From CAZXPA01 sp964642485 (GTDB lineage: Bacteria > Patescibacteriota > Patescibacteriia > UBA2591 > UBA6264): DNA of 24,583 nt. Shown one piece after another: positions 24,457 through 24,583 of this stretch (positions are counted from its first letter, which is position 1; each line of letters begins with the position of its first letter). The stretch is taken from contig CAZXPA010000004.1 of assembly GCA_964642485.1 (NCBI GenBank), positions 1 through 24,583 on the forward strand, written 5' to 3'. The notes beneath the pieces are model-generated. The model was not told the origin of the DNA and ran no database searches. It saw only the letters and a list, made by a program, of their open reading frames with translations. A program made the position numbers and the translations under genes.

Positions 24457-24526
24457 CATTTTAACATTTTAACATTGGAACAAAACTCATTTGAACATTT
24501 GAACATTTCAACATTTGAACATTCTC
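24457..24526 (-). promoter_or_regulatory. 8-bp repeat array with overlapping -10 motifs before parB
   Basis: Units are CATTTTAA twice, CATTGGAA, a 7-bp interruption, then CATTTGAA, CATTTGAA, CATTTCAA, CATTTGAA and a partial unit. On the minus strand the first two give TGTTAAAATG twice; the nearer TAAAAT ends 8 bp before the parB ATG. The remaining sequence to 24583 is AT-rich without a visible gene. Confidence 0.55.
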
Positions 24527-24583
24527 TTCTGTTAGCAGACAAAGAATATAATCTTTATCATATAAAAATTATTTATGTTCTCA

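Noticed and set aside
23601..24583. A parS site or chromosome origin near parB
   Set aside because: No TGTTTCACGTGAAACA-like palindrome and no dnaA-box cluster could be seen.

Overview
This window looks like part of a Candidate Phyla Radiation (Patescibacteria) genome, most likely Parcubacteria-like. The evidence is an AT-rich chromosome, short housekeeping proteins, a giant Cys-rich surface protein that starts with a pilin-like double-membrane segment, thrombospondin type 3 (TSP3) anchor proteins, a four-helix-bundle (S23-type) gene, and repeat-derived insertions inside conserved enzymes. TGA acts as a stop (mreD, mrdA), which argues against the Gly-recoded Gracilibacteria/SR1 lineages. The lineage call is an inference. 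All fourteen genes are on the minus strand, so transcription runs from high to low coordinates. I see no rRNA, tRNA or CRISPR array.

Layout in transcription order: parB; rpsU; yqeY; a giant secreted or surface gene (22706 to 11890, about 3,600 aa) broken by a 10-N assembly gap; a small TSP3 membrane anchor; a four-helix-bundle protein; a 771-aa Pro-rich membrane-anchored protein with TSP3-like and tandem C-terminal repeats; mreC, mreD and mrdA (PBP2) of the cell-wall elongation machinery; a terminator; greA; a terminator; lysS; serS; alr. A cell-surface block thus sits directly upstream of the cell-shape operon, and three anchored or secreted proteins (192 aa, 771 aa, giant) share domains or short motifs.

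The most unusual content is repetitive. (1) A MITE-like palindrome with ends CCCCGTTAGA...TCTAACGGGG occurs three times, each copy flanked by a perfect 4-bp direct repeat. One copy is inserted in frame in alr, one replaces the C-terminus of mreD, and one lies behind mrdA; pre-insertion sequences can be rebuilt exactly. (2) serS carries a different, GC-rich nested palindrome in frame. (3) A roughly 65-residue protein module with the signature ATARQFC.EQGY interrupts three unrelated domains of the giant protein, and two copies are nearly identical in DNA. (4) Intergenic regions are built of degenerate 7-bp and 8-bp tandem arrays. The 8-bp type coincides with extended -10 promoters lying 6-8 bp from start codons, which suggests leaderless mRNAs. 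(5) The giant protein ends in a Hint (intein-like) domain preceded by about 700 residues holding roughly 100 cysteines, including a disintegrin-like motif.

No gene-free stretch exceeds 300 bases. The longest (4931-5165) holds a terminator and a palindromic element.
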